A DNA stretch of 64,000 bases from assembly GCA_002049455.2 (NCBI GenBank), contig KV918791.1, forward strand, positions 1 through 64,000. The letters run 5' to 3'. A model generated the notes under the pieces. That model ran no database searches. It saw nothing but the letters and a program-made list of their open reading frames with translations, and was not told the DNA's origin. Each line of letters starts with the position of its first letter. The first letter of the stretch is position 1. The position numbers and the translations under genes are program-made. The stretch comes from Porphyra umbilicalis (taxonomy: Eukaryota > Rhodophyta > Bangiophyceae > Bangiales > Bangiaceae). Of the stretch, positions 30,951-42,143 are shown one piece after another.

Positions 30951-31071
30951 TCCTCCCCCCGCTTCCCCGAATCCCCCCCTCCGTACCACAGGTCTCCCTC
31001 TTCCTCTATGTCATTCTCCTTGCCTCCTCCCTCGCCCGCCCCCCACCACGCCACCACGCCACAACACGGTG

Positions 31072-32517
31072 ATGGGGCGCCACGCGGATGTGCTGGGGCA
31101 CCTCTCCATCGACGGGCCTGCGCGGGAGACGATTGCCCCTGCTGTCAAGGGCTTTCTGGAAGCCGCAAAAGAGCTGCAGCGGCACCTGTTACCCCTCAAC
31201 GGCAGCGTGCACGCCGGCGTGAGCCGCATCATCACGCAGCAGAACGACTCGGCCACCACCCTGATCCAGTGGATCTCCATCTACGACCGTGTCGGTCTCT
31301 TCAACGTGGAGGGCGACCACGTTTCCCGCCACATTGACGCCGCCCTCCGGTACGTATGGCAGAAGGAGGAGGCGGATGCAATGATTGCGGCGACTGGGGG
31401 AGCAACTGATCGTTTGCTTGTCGTGCGAGATGCACTGCGAGCGTTGCGTGCCAGTGGTGGGTACGTCGGGGACGGCGGTGTTGAAGGTGCGGGTACTGGC
31501 AGCAACGAAGGCGGTGCGGGGAGCAGAGAAGGCAGTGGCCTGCCAGGGTCGAGCGCACTGCCCCCTTTGAAAGTCGTGGACGCGTCCACACTGACTATCT
31601 CCTCAACACGCCCCCCTCTGTGTGAGCCCCCCCCCTGTGTCGTTGGTGTTGTCAAGACCGTTGTTGACCTCGTCGCCGCGTCGGAGAACCCGGCCGTGCA
31701 GTGCCGTGAGATCGTGGTCCGGGTCTTCGAGTCGTTCCAACAGCACGTGATCGGCCGCACTGCACTGACACGCGGCGCATCTGCCGTGGGCACCGCCTGC
31801 AACGGCGGCGCCCCTGCTGCTGAAGTTGCTGCTGCTGCTGCCTTGGTGGGAGCGACGATACCTGGCGCAGTGGGGCCGCCCATAGGAGCAGCAGGCGCGG
31901 CTGCGGGTGGCGAGGGGGCTGCTCGTGCACCCTGCGTTGGCGGTGACTCCACCGGAGGGGCGGTGCCATTACTGCGCGACGGCAATGGCCATAGCAACAA
32001 CGGGCAAGGCGACGGGCAAGTCGCCAGGAAAGGCGACGACAAGGATGGCCAAGACAGCGGCGACGGGCATGGAGACGGCGGCGACGGGCACGGTGACGGC
32101 GGCGGCGGCGGCGGCGGCGGGCGTAGCCCCCAGCAGCCGCGGGCGGCACGCGCCGCAGCGGGCGGCGGGGGCGGCGGGGGCGGTGGCGGCAACGAGGGCG
32201 GTGGCGGCAGCGGGGGCGGTGGCGGCAGCGGGGACGGTGGCAGCCGCCAGCAGCCACGGGTGGCACACACCGCGGCGGAGGAGGGGGGGGGACGGCAGCC
32301 GCCAGCAGCCGTGGGCGGCAGGCGCCGCGGCCGCGGGGGGTGCCGAGGAGCGGCAGCTGCCTGCGGCCGCGGCGGTGGTGGTGGTGGCGGCGGCGGTGGC
32401 AGTGGCCACGTCGGTGGCAGCAGCCAGCAGCCGTGGGCGGTGTGGCGGGGGCGAGCCTCGCGCAGCCGGGCGGCGCGCCGGGGCGCGCGCGCGCCCGCGC
32501 CAGGTGGCGGGGTCTGA
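31072..32517 (+). CDS. Hypothetical protein, helical N-half and Gly-rich C-half
   Basis: 481 residues from the ATG at 31072; a GTG precedes it. The first 125 or so residues are non-repetitive and helical: VLGHLSIDGPARETIAPAVK, GFLEAAKELQRHLLPLNGSV, LIQWISIYDRVGLFNVEGDH, VSRHIDAALRYVWQKEEADA. The middle carries a further plausible segment (VVGVVKTVVDLVAASENPAV, VRVFESFQQHVIGRTALTRG). The rest is Gly/Asp/His-rich (GDGHGDGGDGHGDGGGGGGG) with repeated QQPR/QQPW motifs. I recognise no family. The balanced codon use of the N-half, unlike the neighbouring subtilase, resembles the mobile-element genes at 42-51 kb. It may belong to an element or be a lineage-specific gene. Confidence 0.5.
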   Translation: MGRHADVLGHLSIDGPARETIAPAVKGFLEAAKELQRHLLPLNGSVHAGVSRIITQQNDSATTLIQWISIYDRVGLFNVEGDHVSRHIDAALRYVWQKEEADAMIAATGGATDRLLVVRDALRALRASGGYVGDGGVEGAGTGSNEGGAGSREGSGLPGSSALPPLKVVDASTLTISSTRPPLCEPPPCVVGVVKTVVDLVAASENPAVQCREIVVRVFESFQQHVIGRTALTRGASAVGTACNGGAPAAEVAAAAALVGATIPGAVGPPIGAAGAAAGGEGAARAPCVGGDSTGGAVPLLRDGNGHSNNGQGDGQVARKGDDKDGQDSGDGHGDGGDGHGDGGGGGGGGRSPQQPRAARAAAGGGGGGGGGGNEGGGGSGGGGGSGDGGSRQQPRVAHTAAEEGGGRQPPAAVGGRRRGRGGCRGAAAACGRGGGGGGGGGGSGHVGGSSQQPWAVWRGRASRSRAARRGARAPAPGGGV

Positions 32518-35500
32518 TGGCGGGAGATACCGGACGTGCTCGTATGCCTCGCGGCATCAGGCGGTCGCTCGTTTAATGTGTACGTGGGACGGTGGACACG
32601 AGCGCTCACAAGGATCATGATCGATCGTCCGCCGTGACGGCATGGACGGGAGATCGCCTAGTTATTCGAAGAGGAGTGCATACCGCCGATCTAAATCCCG
32701 GTGAGATGCGACGTGGCGCCCAGCTCGACAGCGGAGGGCCTGCGGCTGCGGAGCATCCGAGGAGCCTCGTGCAGCCTCAGCCGTGATCACCAGCGAAAAT
32801 TCGCTAGTCTGTCGATTCCTTGGATTACTACATGGAATATAGAGTGCTGGTTGGCCAGACACTCCGTCGGCCAAGTGTCTGCCCAATAGGAGGCCTGTAT
32901 TTGTGCCCAGGCAAGGGTCAAACGCCTCTGTTGTGAAAGACAGGGCCTGAAGCGTCGGCGCGCCGGCGCGAGTACCAAGCCCCGCCTCCCAGACTATCTA
33001 CTTGGCAGACTAAAGTCCCATGCTGCCAAGCCACACGGTCTTTTTAGACACGTGGAAACAGGGTGACCCAACAACCGAATTTGCCCACGGCTCCTTTTCT
33101 ACGCCGCGCGTCGTGGCGCCTCGATCGAGTCGAGCGGGGCCCGGGCCTGTGGGCGTCCCTAAATCTGCGAAGTTACCGAGGATCTGTGCCGCCGCTGTCA
33201 AACACCTGTCGGGCCGGCTGCGACGACCGCCGGGGGAATCTTGCTGGCCGCATCTCCACCGCAGGAATCTGGACGAACCGCCATTGGCACGGGACCCGCA
33301 ACGCGAATTCAGCTGCCACCGCGGGGGCACTCGCGGGCCGCTCCATTGGCTCAATCTTCGGAGAAGGGCGGTTTTTCCTCTGGCCATGACGTCATCGGGG
33401 CCCGCCTTTTCTGTGGCCCTGCTGCAGCAGAGTGCCGTCCATGGTCCATCATGGACCACGGCATGATGCCACGCTTCCGAGGGCAGGGTGCAAAACAAGC
33501 CTTCTCCCAGGTCACTGTCAGGAGGTCACTTGTCTCGTGGGTGCAGGCGGATCTGGGAGCACCTCACGACAGGGTCGACCCGATTTCATGTAGCAACTTC
33601 AAGTTGCTACTGTCGCGCACGACAGCAGAACTTCTGCTGTCGTGCGCGACAGTTCGGCGACTTGCAGCTCACACGCCCCACGCCTGGCTTGTCCCAGCGC
33701 CTGGTCGCGTGCACAACGACAGCATCGGTTGGACGGGCCGATCCGCTGCAGGACCCCAAACCGATACCGTCACGGTGACCTACGGTAGGTCAGCACGGGC
33801 CCCCTGGAACCAGATTCGGGCAGCCGTGTCAGCTCAAGGAGGGTCCGCAGCTCAAGGGATCGGCGGCACAAACTCCGAAAAAAAGTCGGATCCTCGCCGA
33901 CCGCGCGGCGTTGCCGACACCGCAGAGGCCGGACCACGTGTCCCAACCAGGTCTGGGACGCGCGACGGCCTCGTCGGCGTGCGAGGCAGCCGACCTTTGA
34001 GCGGCCGCCCAAACGCCGTGGTCCGTGCGCGTCTCGCGCCAGGCACCAGCCACCACGCGCGGGCGTCGCAAGCCGCGTCGCCAGCAAAAACCTTGACGGT
34101 GGGTTGCGAGCCTGTGCGACCACCGACGACCGACCGTGCATGGTGTCTTGCGGGAGCTCCCGCGAGAGAAACCGGGGTTGTGGCTTCGGCGCCTCCTGGC
34201 GCGCCTTTGCAGGTGTACGCCAGGGCACAACCCCCCCCTATCTGCCCCGTGAAGCGACCTGCTCAGGCTGTGGTGGAGGTGGTGGACACCGAGGCAGCCG
34301 TAGCGGCCCTCCCCGTGCGGCTCCCGCAACCACCCAATCCCGTCCCAAACGGGTGCGACGGGCGCGCTGCACCGACTGCTGATGCAGCCCCACCCCCTGA
34401 TTCGCACCCAGACGTTGCCATCACCCCGCTGTCATTGGTCGAGCGCCGAGCAAGGAATCCGAGCTGCCGTCGAGATTATTGCAAGCCCCCACCCACGGCA
34501 CGCGGGCGCCGCGCGGGGCGCGACCGCGCGCGGCTGGCGGGGTGGTCGGGTGTTGCAAGGTGGCCCCGCGAAAGCGAGCGTCGCGCGACGCGGTGGGCAA
34601 TCTGGCGCCCCGCGCCTTGCGAGATGCGGACCTGGTGGAGACGGGCGGGTGGCGCCCCGCGCGGCTGTTCGAGTGACCCAATCAGGCGCGCGCACGCCGT
34701 GGCACGTCGCGGCGCCGCGCAACCAATCCGTGTGTCGTCCGCCCCCGCTGCGCTGCGCGCGCGTGCACACGCCGAAAGCAGAGGCGCGCCTGCAAGGGTG
34801 CAGCCGAGGGGGGGGTTCTCCCGCGCGTTCCGCACCACGAACAGGTGCCAGGCAGGCGCGTTGCACGCCCGCCCGTCGTCCGGGTCAGACCCGCACCCAG
34901 CGCATGCTCGTGCGTGTGCCGGTGTCGCGTGGCCGCCGGCGTCAGACGAGGTTGGCTGCGGTGACCTCATTGGATGGAGTAGGAGCACAATCACTCTTTT
35001 GGACACCGCATTTTTTTTGGGAACCCCCCTGGACGGGATAGTCAGGGACGTTTTCGACATAGATAGTTGTGCAAGAATTTCGTTTGGCGGATGACCGGAG
35101 TGCTTTACACTGACTTCAGCGTCGCAAGACAACGACAAAGGACACGGCGAGCCCAGATGTCAATGTGCGCCCGCTTCCGCTTCACCACGAGTGTTGTGGC
35201 GGGATAGCCGACAAACAGCCGTAAGGTGGATCTCTTGCGGGCTTCCCCGGGCTGCTTCTGTGAGTCCTTCTCCAACAAAACGTCGTCCTTCCGTGGTGTA
35301 GACGAGAGGGAAATCTCCCGCAGCAAGCAAGCAGATGAGACACTGCTCCATCATGATCAGCTGCGGTGTCATCACAGATTGCATCGCTCGTGTCGTCTAG
35401 CGGGGCACTCATTGGTCAACTGCTTCTTATCTTCCGCTCTGCTATTGGCTACTCACTTTTTGTCAGCACTTTTTTGGACTGGATATATGCCCGAAAGGAA

Positions 35501-36121
35501 ATGTGGTGGCTCGAGCAAGAGAGCGAAACTCGCTGGTGAGGCACTATTTCGGGACGTCTTACTCATATGTGTCACAAGTAATGTTCAGCAATGGTGGTAT
35601 TGGGCTTCTACCATTTTGAAGGAGGCTGCGCTGGAGTTTTCGGATATGTCAGTGGGCTGCTGCACCTGCGAAGTCCCGGAGGGTGCTCCCGCTGCCCCCC
35701 TCCCCCCCCCCACAACAGGCCGCCGCATTTAATCCAGGCAAGCGGGCGTCCCTCTCAGTGGGAGCCCGCGTGTGCCCCCCTGTCGCGTACGCTCCCCCCT
35801 CACTCGGACGGGGGACTGGCCCCCGCGCGCGTGCGCCAGCCGCGCGCAAGCGCGCAAGCCCGGCTTGCGCACGGCAGAGGGGGGCCGGTCCGCCGCGGGG
35901 CGCGGTCGGCCCTCGGAGGACGCGGAACCAGCAGCCTCAAGACGGCTGCTGCGGGCAGCCGACGGCCAGCCGCCGTGGACGGCGACGTTGTCGCGGCCGC
36001 CGCACCGCCCGTGTGGCACGGGCGCCTGTCACCCGCACCGCCTTGCACGGTGGCGCGCCACCGTGCTGCCGGCCGCTGCGCACGAGGGGCGACCGGCTCT
36101 GCCAGCTGGCGGGCGGGGATC
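32518..36121. other. 3.6-kb region without a supportable gene
   Basis: Balanced composition. Long frames exist (33241-35094 plus; 35226-35732 plus) but carry no recognisable domain, and several run through perfect hairpins. The first opens at a non-ATG codon or at low-quality starts. The last 400 bp (35720-36120) turn GC-rich and should contain the bHLH gene's promoter. Degenerate mobile-element remains are possible; I cannot show them. Confidence 0.35.
33590..33651. repeat. Two adjacent perfect hairpins
   Basis: 33590-33610 has 10-bp arms around one c (gtagcaactt / aagttgctac). It abuts 33611-33651, which has 20-bp arms (tgtcgcgcacgacagcagaa) around one c. The two stems are unrelated in sequence but of the same one-base-loop design, back to back. 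Confidence 0.85.
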
Positions 36122-37214
36122 ATGTGCGGCGCCGAGGCGATGTGCCCGTTGGAGGCGTCGCCACGCGTCGCGGCCGCTGTCGGCGTCGGTGGCGGCCACG
36201 TGGGCGACGGGCGGGGCGGCGGCGGCGACGGCGGCGCCAGCCGGGGGGCGCACAAGGTACGCCACGGACGTGGCGGGCGATCGTCCCGCGCCCCCGCCGG
36301 CGCGGCGCAAGACGGTCGCCGCACCAACGCAGACGGCGACAGCGATTACGGCTACGGGGACCACAACGGTTACGACGACGACGACGACGACGGTGGCGGG
36401 CCAGACACCCCGGGGCGCCTGACGATGGGCGGCCGTGCGGGCGGGCCGTCGCGCCCCAGCCGCCAGCCGTCGACCTCTGACGACGATGATGACGACCGGC
36501 GGCCGTGGGCGATGCAGCCGGCGGACGGGCGGGCGCCCAAGCGCGGCCGATGGGTACCCTCCCCCCCGGCGCTCGAGCGCGGCGGGCCGTCCCGTGGTCG
36601 GCGCGGGGGCCCGCTGCTCGCCGCCGCCGCCGCCGTGGCGGCCGGCGCGGGCGGCCGGGATCAGCCACACGCGCCGCCCCTCGGCGGGTGGCACGGGGAC
36701 GACGGGCGCCCGCTGGGCGGCGCGCGCGGCGCGCACGACGTCCACGTCGTCGTTGTCGGCGGCGGCGGCGGCGGCACCAGCGGTCGCCCCGACGGCCCCT
36801 ATGGCGAGCCACCCCGCTACGCCACCGACAATGGCGAGCGCGGCTACCGCCGCCACGCCGTCAACGGCGGCGGCGGCGGCGGCGACGCGCGCCGCGGCGA
36901 CGGCGGGTATGGCACCCCCCCCGCGGGCGCGGCGGCTGGTCGGAAGCGACCGGCCGCGTCGACGGGGACGACCGGCACGGCGTCGGCACCGCCTATGCGC
37001 GCCCGCCGCCGCGGCCGTGGGCGGGCGGCGGCAGCCGACCGCCGTCGGTGGGGGTGGCGGCCGACGCAGACGCTGCCGCCGCCGGCAGCGGTGACGGCGT
37101 GTATGGGGAGGAGGATGACGATAGCACGGTGGGGGGGAGCGGCCGCGACGGGCGCGCCGACCGCCCGTCGCCGCCCCGCCCGGTCGGCGGCGGCACGCCG
37201 GGGCCGTCGCCGCC

Positions 37215-37245
<31 letters not shown>

Positions 37246-38584
37246 TCGTCGACCGCCGGTGGCGGGGGTGGCGCCGCCGCCGCCGCCGCCTCCGCGGCGG
37301 CCGGCGGTGGCGGCGGTGGCGGCGGCGGCGGCGCGGGTGGCGGCAAGGCCGCCGCCACCGCCGCCACGACGCCCCGCCGCAAAGACGCGCACAATGCGCA
37401 CACGCGGCTCAGCCGCGCCAAGGTCAATGACCGCTTTGCGGCGCTCGCGGCGCTGCTGCCGACGCTCGCGACCGCCTCCCCGAGTTCCATCCTCGACGCC
37501 GCGCCGGGGGCAGACGGCGGGCCGACGGCGGCCGTCCCCGGCGGCGGCGGCGGTGGCGGCCCCGGCCCCGGGGGCGGTGGCCGCGGCGGTGGGGGCACCC
37601 CCCCCCCCGTCAGCTCTGCGACGACCGTCGCAGCCGGCCTCGGCGCGGCTGCCCCCCGCCACAAGGCGGAGCTCCTCGACCGCACCATGTGGGCGCTGCG
37701 GGTGCTCGCCGCCCGCGCGGCGGCGCTCGAGGCGGAGCTCGCGCTGTCGTCGCGGCGGGGGCTCGGCCGCTGGGTCGACGCCGTCGTTGCGGGGCGGTCG
37801 GCCGCGTCGGTGGCGGTCGCGCCGCTGGGGGGGGGGGGGGGGGGGGGGCACCCCCCGCCGCTGGCCTGTCGGCGGGCGCCGGAGGGGGCGGTGGCGGGCG
37901 GCCGGGGGGGGGCGGGGAGGTGGCGCCCCCCCCGTCCCCCGCGCCCGCGCGGGGCGGAGGGCCCCCGGGTCTCCTCGAGCTCCTCACCGCCTTTATGGGG
38001 CTCTTCCTCGTGCGCGACCGCGGGTGGACGCACGCGGAAGCGTGGGTGGTCGCCCCCGCGTCCGACGCGGGCGGCGCGGCCGTCCATGCCGGCGGCGGCG
38101 GCGGCGGCGGCGGCGGGCGCGGGGGCGGCGGTTGCGTGGTCGGCCCCCCCCCCCCCCCCCCAATTGTCCTCGTGCACGGCGCGTCGCTGTCCGCCCCCGG
38201 CCTCCCCCGCCCGTCGGCGCTCGCAAGCCGCCTCACCCACTGGGCGGCGGCGTCGGCGGCGCTCGCCTTCCCCCCCCCGCCGACCTCGTCGGCCGCGTCT
38301 ACACCGCCCTCCGCCCCGAGTGGCTGCCGCGCCTCGGCGACGCGCCGGCGGGCGCCTTTTCCCGCTGCCGCCTCGCGTCCGACACGGGGCTGTCGGTCGC
38401 GTTTGGCCTCCCGTTTGCCGTGTGCGGGGAGGTCGTGGCGGTCGTCGTGTTTTACGACGCGGCGCCGCGGCCGTACGACCCGGTGGCGGTGGATTTGACG
38501 TGGGACGTGGCGTACGCGTTGGGGAATGCGGCGGGGGACCGGCTGGGGGGGGGGGTGGGGGGGGGGGGGCGGGGGGGGTTGTGA
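36122..38584 (+). CDS. bHLH transcription factor with GAF-like C-terminal region (frame breaks)
   Basis: The ATG at 36122 starts an acidic, disordered N-half (NGYDDDDDDGGG, STSDDDDDDRR). After a frame change at about 36910-37000 the text has GVYGEEDDD and a long Pro/Gly/Ala tract. The bHLH follows at 37380-37750: RRKDAHNAHTRLSRAKVNDR as basic region, FAALAALLPTL as helix 1, a loop of about 60 Gly/Pro-rich residues, and HKAELLDRTMWALRVLAARA as helix 2. The basic region keeps H-N-x(3)-R-x(3)-R, consistent with E-box-type DNA binding. Downstream, LLTAFMGLFLVRDRGWTHAE and, two G/C-run frame shifts later, RPEWLPRLGDAPAGAFSRCR, LSVAFGLPFAVCGEVVAVVV look like a GAF-type ligand-sensing fold. Switches fall at the G run 37829-37848 and C9 at about 38269-38277. 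The identity as bHLH is good; the GAF call and single-gene status are inferences. Confidence 0.72.
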
Positions 38585-39066
38585 GCCGCGGCGGCACCCG
38601 GGGGGGGGGGGGGGGGGAGGTGGGCGGGGGGGGGTTGGGAGGGGATCCAAGGATAGGCAGGAATGCGGGCTAGGGGGGGAGGAGGACGAGCCGAGGCGGG
38701 AACGGCGGGGATGAGGGCCGGCGCCGCCGCGGCGCCGTGACCCTGCCGACCGCGCGGCGGCGGTGCGGGGTCCGCCGTCCCCGCACGCCGCCTAGCAGCG
38801 ATGGACGCGTCGGCAGCGACGGGCGGGCGCCCCGGCGGCCGCCGCGGCCGCCGCCCCAAAGGAACGCCACGGCGTTGCGGGCGACCGCAGCGTGCCGTGC
38901 GGCGTTTTTGCCAGAGCCACCCAAAACGCAGGGGGGGGAGGGGGTGCCCCGACCGCGCCGCCGCCCGTGGCAGCCGCGGCCCACCGCCATTGCTGCCTTG
39001 GCGGCAGCGGCGGCACGCCCCCCCCCCCCCGCCCCCCCCCCCCACCCCACCCCCCCTCACCCCCCG
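38585..39066. other. Convergent GC-rich 3' spacer
   Basis: About 480 bp between the bHLH stop and the stop of the minus-strand membrane protein, rich in G and C runs (38600-38620, 39020-39060). No gene is supported. Confidence 0.35.
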
Positions 39067-39730
39067 TCAGCGGCACGGCCACGTGCACCCCCCCCTGCGC
39101 AGCAGCGCCACCACCCGCCACGCGGCGTGAAAGACGCCCACGTGCCACCCCGCGTGCAGCGCCGCATACGCGGCGGGCCACCGACGCGCGGCGGCAACCT
39201 CAGAGGCGCCCGCCGCCACGGCAGCGGCGGCGAGGACGCCCGCCGCATCCAGCGCCGCGCCCCGCAGCAGCCCCGACCGGGCGGCGGCGGTGGCGGCCGC
39301 CACGGCGGCGGCCGCCGCCGCCCCCCGGTCGACGGCGAGGAGCACGTCGGGGAGGGGGCCCGCGGGGAACCACCCGGCGCCGGGGTGGTCGGCGCGTCGT
39401 GTGTACACCTCGGACGCGTGGTAGGCGGCCGAGGCGGCGGTGGCGGCCAAGAGGGTGGCGGCCGTGCACGCAGAGGTGGTGGGGGTGGGCGGCGGCGGGT
39501 GGGGGGGGTCTGGGGGGGGGGGGGGGGGGCGAGGGGACTGGAGGGGGGCGCGTCACCCAGGGGGGGAAAGCTAGGGTGTGGGCAGCGGCGGGCACGCCGA
39601 GGCGCGCCGCCGCGGCGGCGGGGAAGAGGCCATAGAGGCTGCTGAGGATGAGCATGGCGCGGAGGGGGGGGGGGAGCCGCCCGTCGTGGGGGGTGCCGGG
39701 GGGGCGGGGGGGGGGGAGCCCAAAGATCAT
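39067..39730 (-). CDS. Small multi-pass membrane protein, CREST-like motif set
   Basis: Possible starts are at 39730 (MIFGLPPPR) and 39655 (MLILSSLYGLFPAAAAARLG). The 5' part is in one frame and the 3' part in another, across G runs at about 39508-39535. The segments are a first hydrophobic helix, then TAASAAYHASEVYTRRADHP, PLPDVLLAVDRGAAAAAAVA, two more Ala-rich helices, and YAALHAGWHVGVFHAAWRVV. The order S-x(2)-Y-H, then a D after a hydrophobic run, then H-x(3)-H, matches the metal-binding residues of the CREST superfamily (alkaline ceramidases, PAQR, TMEM8/myomaker-type membrane hydrolases). The D-to-H spacing is short for those families, so the assignment is tentative. Location: an integral membrane, unknown which. 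Confidence 0.45.
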
Positions 39731-42143
39731 GGTTGGTGGGGGGGGGAGCGTGGCGGGGGGGGGGGGGGGCGGAGGCGGGGGCGGGGGGCGGTCGGCGGTC
39801 GGCGGGGGGGCAGCGTGCATGCGGGCGCACGCCCAGTTACAAACACAGGACTTCAAGAATTTTGAGATGCATCGTTGGTGGACATCGCGAACGAGACATG
39901 AATATTGATTTTCAGCGCGATCCCCACAGGGATGTGACCGGAGCGGCACGCGTATAAATCTCTGTCGATGGCGGGCCCAGACTGTCGGCGACTCCGCGAC
40001 AGAATTTTGATGCACGTTCTTGTGGGACGTCGCTTTCAATCCTCACTGTGACCTGGGAGGACAACTGTGGCGCTTCTCGGCAGACATCGCGGTCAGAGCC
40101 CAGCCAACGTTTATCAAAAGCATCCACCGAGGTCGGTCCATGACAGCTCTTGGCATCATGGTCAGGCATGGGGTGCGACGTCCGTCGAAGATATCAGGAG
40201 ATAACGGTTTTATTGTGGCACGAGCAGCAGTCACTGTCGGCCAGCGACGCCGGCGACGCCCCTTCCGCTTGCTCCTACTGCGCTCCACAGGTGCGGTGCC
40301 CACCGCCCCACTGCTCCCCACTGCTCCCCACTGCCCCTCGCTGGCTCCCGCTGCCCCCCGCTGCCCTCCGCTCTCCCACGCTATCCCCCGCTATCCCCCG
40401 CTGCCCCCCGTTGCCCCCCCTGCCCCCAGCTGCCACCCCCCGCCCCCCCCCGCCCCCACTGCTCCAGCCTTGCCCACCGGGAAGAGGTTGCTGCCAACTT
40501 GCAGCAGGCGCTTGCCCACGACGGCCTTTTCCGACACCTCATCAACACCGAAAAGAAAGAACGATGACACAATACAAACTGCAGGCCATGCAGCCACACG
40601 CCCTCGGCATGCGCAAGCACAAACAAGGTTGACACAAACACTGTCAAGGTTAGAGCTTTGCTCCGCGCAGATGTCGACCCTCAGGCGCAGTCGCCTCGAC
40701 GGCCGGGCAAGAACTGAAAGGGTGCTGTTGTCAACCTGCTCTTGCCGCTGTTGTCGTCATTACCGCTCACCCTGTTTGACCTCCCTGCCACGACCGCCCT
40801 GGAAACACGCCCACCGTCCCTCCACAAAAACGCTCAGCACCCCCCCCCCCTCACCGGGTTACAGCATGACCAACGCCGCCCTAGTCGCCCCAGACTGTCA
40901 AAGCCAGTCACAGGTGAAAGTCATAGGAAAGCGCACGGCAACGAAAACATGGTCCAAGAAAAGTCAGACTACAGTCATGTCCACCTCATCGTCAAGAAAA
41001 CCCAGTCTGTCGCTGTCGCCTCTGCATGGAAGTTGACCTTCGTCCCCATAGTAGCAGGCACACTGGGTGCAACCACCGCCCGTCTGGAGCTAACGCGATG
41101 ATAAGAGGCACACATAGCAGGTGCCTTGCCACGATGACACACTTCCTCTGCCACCATACCCTCCCCACCCCATATCAGACCACGCCACCCTGTCTCCAGC
41201 AGTCGATCCTCACCTGGTGTGCACGCTACCACGTACGTCAGACCTGTTGCCACCAACCACGAGGCATGTGCCAGGGCCAGATGGTATGACGCAGGGAGGA
41301 GGACGGGGGTGTAAAGTCAGAAAAGGGGACGCACAGGTAAAAAGAAGACGAGGGGCGCACGACGTCGGCGACGGTGAAGACAAGGTTGACTGATGACGAA
41401 GGACGGTACCAGCGGATAATGGTGAGGGACAGCACCTCCCTGGGGTCAGCGCTGCCAGCCAGCACACTGACAAAGCCGTTCGCCGCTACTTTTCTGGCGG
41501 CCTGTGTGTAATTCCTTTATCAGCACAGAATTCCTGTGGTCAGGTCACGCCAGCCACATGGTTGACGGCGCTTCAGTCAATCTGATAAAAGGGAAACAAA
41601 ATGGCCATCTGATGGCCACTTGAGACGGGCGATCGCCCACTCTTGTACCGTTCTGGCCATGAAGACCGGATCCCCAGACCACCTCACATAGCAGAGGGCA
41701 TCTTCATGAAGTGACGGTACTGCTGTGTCTTTTTTCTTTTGTTTGTCTCGACAGATACCTGTGGGGCCTGCCTGCAATAGCATCCCTCGAGATCGGCCAC
41801 TACGACCACAGGAAGGCGAATGACCGGCCCTGGCGACCCATTCAAGGGGGGGGTCTTGACTGGCACATTTATCCCGAGAAGTGCACATTTATCAGATTCA
41901 CTCCTTCTCACCGGTACCACTAAGCTTGACGAGGTCTGGGAAGGCGCGGGGTCACCGAGAGCTGTGCCACCCGCGAGTGGCACTCGCCTGTGATGGAACA
42001 CTCGCACCTGCGCAGGCCCATTCACGCTCATGTCCAATGGGCGCCCTCCCCCGCCGACGGCCGCTCTCCGCCGCCAAGTGCTGCCTTACCCCACCAACTA
42101 CCATCCTCCCCCAGGTCTGGTCATCTTCCTCTTTATTTTTATC
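39731..42143. other. 2.4-kb gene-poor stretch
   Basis: Composition drops to near balance. There is a pyrimidine simple-sequence tract at about 40305-40450 (ctgccccccgctgccctccg and similar). Short frames only, none with a domain. It may include the outer part of the mobile element to its right. I could not identify terminal repeats. Confidence 0.4.
40305..40450. repeat. Degenerate C-rich simple repeat
   Basis: Imperfect repeats of about 10 bp built on ctgccccccg / ctatcccccg / ctccccactg. The strand is strongly C-biased. Confidence 0.7.

Larger units (their letters stand above)
29196..31071. other. Spacer between subtilase 2 and the Gly-rich gene
   Basis: About 1.9 kb between divergent genes. 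29400-30300 is extremely GC-rich, with C runs at about 29900-29990, and is coding-like in all frames by composition only. From 30300 the composition becomes balanced, with two short tandem repeats listed separately. The stretch just before the ATG at 31072 is pyrimidine-rich (ctccctcgcccgccccccac). No gene is supported. Confidence 0.4.

Noticed and set aside
33241..35094. 617-codon plus frame
   Set aside because: No domain, weak start context, runs straight through two perfect hairpins. Probably open by chance.
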